Shown here: positions 6,102 through 9,516 of the stretch, piece by piece
Layout: the number at the start of each line of letters is the position of its first letter
Numbering within the stretch: position 1 is the stretch's first letter
DNA from: an uncultured Lachnospiraceae bacterium
GTDB lineage: Bacteria > Bacillota > Clostridia > Lachnospirales > Lachnospiraceae
Assembly (NCBI GenBank): GCA_946631935.1
Contig: CAMPAP010000071.1
Coordinates: 1 to 9,516, forward strand
Length of the DNA stretch: 9,516 nt
Direction: 5' to 3'
Position numbers and translations under genes: made by a program
The notes under the pieces: generated by a model
What the model saw: the letters and a program-made list of their open reading frames with translations, nothing else
The model's database searches: none
What the model was told of the DNA's origin: nothing

Positions 6102-6727
6102 GATGCGCCTCCTTCCGCGGAAATGATACCGCTGACATCAAGAGCTGCATTTACGATATTAACAAAAGCCGTAGTGGTAACGGTTGCACCGCTTATGGCA
6201 TCGATCTCGCTTTCGGAGGTGCTTCCGGTTTTGGTAAAGGTAATATGATCGGCACTTATATTATGCAGCTGCGGGACAAGTACGTTGCCTGCCTTCATAC
6301 CAAGTCCGGCCGTTTCAGATATCTCAAGTATTGAGACCCCTCTTAATACTCCGTCCGTTGTAACACCGCACATAACCTTAATGTCACCGCCGTAGCCTTC
6401 TGCGGATGTAACTTCAATGGCATAACCTGTACGGTTACCGGAATCATCCAGTGCATAATAGATATTTCCTATGCTTATACCGTTATCAAAAGTAAGGGCG
6501 CTGATCTGTTCACGCACATCATCCGCATCCATGAATCCCGCAACATGTGAAAAACCTTCTTCATCGGGAAATACGGCGCTGCAGCTTCTTTCCACCTCAG
6601 CCTTCTTCTGCTCTTCTATGGGTTTTAAAGTGATCTCGTGGACAAACCCGAGTGCAAGTCCCGCAAAAAGTGTAATGATAAGGAGGATCAAAGCGTCTTT
6701 TAATGCATTCTTAATATCTGAATTCAT
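6098..6727 (-). CDS. rnfG: Rnf complex FMN-binding subunit RnfG
   Basis: RnfG carries a covalently bound FMN on the outer face of the membrane and relays electrons within the complex. The 209-residue protein has one N-terminal membrane helix (about 11-30) and an FMN-binding domain. ISETAGLGMKAG (136-147) is the conserved E-T-x-G-L-G stretch. SGATVTT (179-185) is the flavinylation motif (S/T-G-A-T-x-T), in which Thr184 is the expected attachment residue. Attachment requires an ApbE-type flavin transferase, which is not in this window. The start codon overlaps the stop of rnfD (TAATG), and the stop overlaps the start of rnfE (ATGA), so translation is probably coupled along this stretch. Length and motifs are normal. 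Confidence 0.95.
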   Translation of the reverse strand: MNSDIKNALKDALILLIITLFAGLALGFVHEITLKPIEEQKKAEVERSCSAVFPDEEGFSHVAGFMDADDVREQISALTFDNGISIGNIYYALDDSGNRTGYAIEVTSAEGYGGDIKVMCGVTTDGVLRGVSILEISETAGLGMKAGNVLVPQLHNISADHITFTKTGSTSESEIDAISGATVTTTAFVNIVNAALDVSGIISAEGGAS

Positions 6728-7674
6728 TACTTTCTACCTCCTTTCCTGAATTCGGAAGGACTTATTCCAAAAGGAACAGGAACCGTAAATTTATCAATAA
6801 GGGGAACAATGCAGTTACCCAGGATGATGGCATATGAAACTCCTTCCGCCGAAGGACCGAAAAGTCTGAATATTCCTGTCATGATACCAAGGAATATACC
6901 GAAGATGACCTGTCCTTTTTTTGAAACGGGTCTTGTAACATAATCGGTAGCCATAAAGAACGCACCAAGCATAAGTCCTCCGCCTGCAAGATGTGCGGAA
7001 AGATATGCAGGGTCAAAACCATGTGAACCGAAGATGCACACAAAGATTGCAAATGAAAGGATATAACTTCCGGGTATCCAAAGATCTATGACACCTGTAA
7101 GTATAAGAAGCGCTGCTCCAATAAGAAGCATAAGCACACTTGTTTCTCCTATGGTTCCCGGAACGGAACCGAAAAACATGCTCTTTACATCAACAGCTCC
7201 TCCGCTTTTTAATACAGCAAGAGGGGTGGCTCCCGTATAAGCATCAGTGACAAAATCGGTCATTGCCGAAGGAAACGAAATGATAAGGAAGCATCTTCCT
7301 GCAAGTGCGGGATTCATGAAATTCTTGCCAAGACCTCCGAACAGCTCCCTCACAACGACTATTGCAAATATGCAGCCAAGAGCCGCTTCCCAGAGGGGAA
7401 TACTGACCGGAAGGTTCAGTGCGATCAAAAGACCTGTTACACACGCCGAAAAATCACTTATCCTTATTTTTCTCTTAAGAATAAGCTCCATAAAAAGCTC
7501 TGACAAAACGCATGTCAAAATACAGCAAAGAGTTACAAGAAGTGCTCTCGGCCCGAAGTTATAGATCCCGTAGCCCAGGGCAGGAACAAGGGATAACACT
7601 ACAGTAAACATTATCAGTCTTGTATCCGCAAAGCTTCTGATATGTGGATTTGATGATACCTTTGGAAGATTCAT
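6727..7674 (-). CDS. rnfD: Rnf complex membrane flavoprotein subunit RnfD
   Basis: RnfD is an integral membrane subunit related to NqrB. It carries covalent FMN and is thought to form part of the ion-translocating path. The 315-residue protein has about nine to ten predicted hydrophobic helices. GGLGKNFMNPALAGRCFL (113-130) is a strongly conserved family stretch. YTGATPLAVL (146-155) is the flavinylation motif, with Thr150 as the expected FMN site. The length is typical of clostridial RnfD. The start overlaps the rnfC stop by one base (TAATG), and the stop overlaps the rnfG start in the same way. Na+ or H+ specificity cannot be decided from the sequence by eye. Confidence 0.96.
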   Translation of the reverse strand: MNLPKVSSNPHIRSFADTRLIMFTVVLSLVPALGYGIYNFGPRALLVTLCCILTCVLSELFMELILKRKIRISDFSACVTGLLIALNLPVSIPLWEAALGCIFAIVVVRELFGGLGKNFMNPALAGRCFLIISFPSAMTDFVTDAYTGATPLAVLKSGGAVDVKSMFFGSVPGTIGETSVLMLLIGAALLILTGVIDLWIPGSYILSFAIFVCIFGSHGFDPAYLSAHLAGGGLMLGAFFMATDYVTRPVSKKGQVIFGIFLGIMTGIFRLFGPSAEGVSYAIILGNCIVPLIDKFTVPVPFGISPSEFRKGGRK

Positions 7675-8990
7675 TATTTTTTCCTATTCGCTAATTCCTG
7701 TTTTCTCATTGTTTTTATGTTCTGGGTAAGAGGCTTCTTTGCGGGACATACAAAAGAGCAGCATCCGCATTCACAGCACTCCATACCGCCGTTTGCCACA
7801 AAGCTTTCATTATCAAAATGCTCAACCATATCGGAAAGCCTTCCGGGAACAAGTCCCGCAGGGCATGCATATGTACACCTGGAGCAGTTGATACAGGGTG
7901 TTGTTTCGGAAGAAGAAACAGGATCTTCAAGAAATGCAAGGAGTGCTGTCGAGGTCTTGGTCACGGGAACATCCGTTGAGACCATTGCAAATCCCATCAT
8001 GGGGCCTCCGCAAATAATCTTAGCCGGCTCTTCTTTAAATCCGCCGTTTATCCCGATGAGTTCACTGTATGTCATTCCGCAGGGAACCCTGTAGTTTCTG
8101 GGATCCTTGACTGCATCTCCGGTAACGGTGATGATCCTTTCCATAAGGGGCTTTCCTTTTACCACGGCATTGTAGATGGCACAGATGGTATCCACATTAT
8201 TGACGATGCAGCCCACATCTGCAGGAAGCATCTTCGAATTAACCTTACGGCCTGTTGTTGCATAAATAAGCATTCTCTCAGCGCCCTGAGGATACTTGGT
8301 CTTAAGCTCCTTAACACTGATAATATTGTCTTTTTTGATAAGCTTTTTAAGATGTGCAATGCAATCAGGCTTGTTATCCTCAACTGCAAGTATTCCGTGA
8401 GAACCTTCAAAAAGACTGAGCATGATGCGAAGACCCTCGCAAAGCTCATCTCCGTTTTCGATCATCCTCCTGTAATCGGAAGTAAGATAAGGCTCACATT
8501 CCGCACAATTTGCAATTATATAATCAATAGCTTCGGGATTTTTGGGCGAAAGCTTAACGGAAGTGGGAAAGCCCGCGCCTCCCATTCCTACGATCCCGGC
8601 TTTTGCGATCCTTGAAATGATCTCCTCCCGGGAAAGCTTTGTCCAGTCATCGCAAGGCTCATACTCTACCTCATTGTAAAGACCATCATTAGAGATGATG
8701 ATGCTCTCAACCATATCACCTGTTGCAACTCTTCTCTTTTCAATGCTTTTCACCTTACCGGACACAGAGGAATAAACAGGTGCTGAGACAAAGCCGCCGG
8801 CCTCTGCTATCATCTGTCCCCTGAGAACCGTATCACCCTTTTGAACAAGGGGTTTTGCAGGGGCTCCGATATGCTGACTCAAGGGAAAAATCAGTTCACC
8901 TGAAGGTTGCGCATCGATAATGGATTTGCTTTTTGAAAGATCTTTGCCGTCAAACGGATGAACACCGCCGACAAATGAAAATTTAGCCAT
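7674..8990 (-). CDS. rnfC: Rnf complex NADH-binding iron-sulfur subunit RnfC
   Basis: RnfC is the peripheral cytoplasmic subunit that delivers electrons to NAD+ (ferredoxin:NAD+ direction) or takes them from NADH. The 438-residue protein begins with the typical GGVHPFDGKDLSK (8-20) and a barrel-sandwich type region (about 30-85). The nucleotide/flavin-binding domain has GIVGMGGAGFPTSVKLSP (132-149), ANCAECEPYLTSD (160-172) and MLPADVGCIVNNVDT (254-268). Two [4Fe-4S] motifs follow: CINCSRCTYACP (Cys 366, 369, 372, 376) and CCECGCCSFVCP (Cys 405, 408, 411, 415). Clustered cysteines and the neighbouring genes exclude NqrA. It is the first gene of the operon, with a GGGG-containing ribosome binding site 9 bases before the ATG and a predicted promoter about 35-65 bases upstream. 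It is divergent from the exonuclease-like gene. Confidence 0.97.
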   Translation of the reverse strand: MAKFSFVGGVHPFDGKDLSKSKSIIDAQPSGELIFPLSQHIGAPAKPLVQKGDTVLRGQMIAEAGGFVSAPVYSSVSGKVKSIEKRRVATGDMVESIIISNDGLYNEVEYEPCDDWTKLSREEIISRIAKAGIVGMGGAGFPTSVKLSPKNPEAIDYIIANCAECEPYLTSDYRRMIENGDELCEGLRIMLSLFEGSHGILAVEDNKPDCIAHLKKLIKKDNIISVKELKTKYPQGAERMLIYATTGRKVNSKMLPADVGCIVNNVDTICAIYNAVVKGKPLMERIITVTGDAVKDPRNYRVPCGMTYSELIGINGGFKEEPAKIICGGPMMGFAMVSTDVPVTKTSTALLAFLEDPVSSSETTPCINCSRCTYACPAGLVPGRLSDMVEHFDNESFVANGGMECCECGCCSFVCPAKKPLTQNIKTMRKQELANRKK

Positions 8991-9025
8991 TTTTTGTTTC
9001 CCCGTTTATGTTTTTCAACTATTTA

Positions 9026-9054
9026 AATATACTCCAAAAATCCCGTTTTTTCCA
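9026..9054 (-). promoter_or_regulatory. Predicted promoter of the rnfCDGEAB operon
   Basis: On the minus strand, TGGAAA (9054-9049, 4 of 6 to the -35 consensus) and TATATT (9031-9026, 5 of 6 to the -10 consensus) are 17 bases apart. A transcript would start near 9019, with about 28 bases of leader before the rnfC ATG. No operator palindrome is evident. Prediction only. Confidence 0.5.
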
Positions 9055-9062
9055 TCCCGATA

Positions 9063-9094
9063 TGATATAATAAGAAATACATGATCATAAGGAG
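9063..9094 (+). promoter_or_regulatory. Extended -10 promoter and ribosome binding site of the YprB-like gene
   Basis: TGATATAAT (9063-9071) is a perfect extended -10 element, TGn followed by TATAAT. The -35 position has no good match. AAGGAG (9089-9094) is a strong ribosome binding site 6 bases before the ATG at 9101 and fixes that start. Transcription would begin near 9078, so the leader is short, about 22 bases. Confidence 0.65.
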
Positions 9095-9100
9095 AATGAT

Positions 9101-9516
9101 ATGAAAACTGCGGAACAGACACTTGAAAAATATAAGACGGCATATGACCTTGGCTGTATCACAGATCCGTCAAAGGTACTGTTCATAGATATAGAAACAA
9201 CCGGTTTTACTGCAAGATCATCTTATCTTTATCTTATCGGATGTGCATATTTTTCGGAAGGAAGCTGGAGAACAAAGCAGTGGTTTTCGGAAAATTATGA
9301 GGACGAAAGATCCATTATAGAAAGCTTCTTTGATTTTGCAAAAAGAGGCGGCTACAAGACCCTTATACATTTTAACGGCAATCAGTTCGATCTGCCCTAT
9401 CTTACCCAGAAAATAGAAAGTTACGAGCTGGATCTTTCCCTTTCCGATTTCGAGGGAATAGACCTTTACAAGAGGATCAGCCCCTTAAAGCATCTTCTGG
9501 GTCTTACTTCTTTAAA
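9101..9516 (+). CDS. YprB-like RNase H-fold exonuclease domain protein, N-terminal part
   Basis: The frame is open for 138 codons to the right edge, so the gene is partial. Residues 27-36 (LFIDIETTGF) form the ExoI motif of a DEDD-type 3'-5' exonuclease fold, with Asp30 and Glu32 as metal ligands. The motif is followed by SSYLYLIGCAYF (40-51). HFNGNQFDLPYL (90-101) is the ExoII motif with Asp97. GIDLYKRISPLKHLLGL (119-135) fits the later conserved part, with Asp121. This pattern matches the YprB/RNase_H_2 family, whose exact substrate is not established. The protein is presumably a cytosolic nuclease acting on DNA or RNA. The remaining catalytic Asp would be beyond the window. A strong ribosome binding site supports the start. 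It is divergent from the rnf operon with 110 bp between. Confidence 0.88.
   Translation, partial: MKTAEQTLEKYKTAYDLGCITDPSKVLFIDIETTGFTARSSYLYLIGCAYFSEGSWRTKQWFSENYEDERSIIESFFDFAKRGGYKTLIHFNGNQFDLPYLTQKIESYELDLSLSDFEGIDLYKRISPLKHLLGLTSL

Noticed and set aside
3947..8990. Assignment as a Na+-translocating NADH:quinone reductase (Nqr)
   Set aside because: The ferredoxin-rich RnfB and the RnfC with two CxxCxxCxxxC motifs are present, and no NqrF-like subunit is seen. The C-D-G-E-A-B order is that of Rnf.

Overview
The window looks like chromosomal DNA from an anaerobic Firmicute of the class Clostridia, most probably a member of the Lachnospiraceae (Butyrivibrio/Roseburia-like). The evidence is a complete Rnf complex in the clostridial gene order C-D-G-E-A-B, moderately AT-rich DNA, AP2-domain and GH25-domain proteins of a kind common in that family, and purine-rich Shine-Dalgarno sites on most genes. 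The family assignment is an inference from gene content; no rRNA is present.

Layout from left to right. Positions 1-292 (minus) hold the N-terminus of an M24-family aminopeptidase P-like protein that runs off the left edge. A terminator-like hairpin separates it from thrC (347-1834, minus), a complete long-type threonine synthase. A 64-bp divergent intergenic region follows, in which the predicted promoters of the two neighbours overlap. Then comes a plus-strand gene (1899-2678) for a protein with two AP2-like domains around a degenerate HNH-like core. It converges on a GH25-fold membrane-anchored protein (2770-3882, minus). Between the two genes sits a 97-bp inverted-repeat element whose outermost bases form the stop codons of both genes. 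A short tandem-repeat block lies at the start of the GH25-like gene.

Positions 3947-8990 (minus) hold the rnfCDGEAB operon, transcribed right to left from a predicted promoter at about 9026-9054. Its genes overlap or abut, except for 48 bp before rnfB. The complex oxidises reduced ferredoxin, reduces NAD+ and pumps Na+ or H+ across the membrane. RnfB and RnfC carry the soluble iron-sulfur centres, RnfG and RnfD the covalently bound flavins, and RnfA and RnfE the membrane core. Divergent from it, a plus-strand gene (9101 to the right edge) encodes the N-terminus of a YprB-like RNase H-fold exonuclease.

The core genes are ordinary. The segment from about 1.84 to 3.93 kb is the unusual part: a leaderless-looking AP2/HNH-like gene, a shared inverted repeat that ends two genes, a GH25-fold protein lacking both expected catalytic acids, and start-site repeats. 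I see no evidence for a defence system, CRISPR array, prophage or complete transposon.
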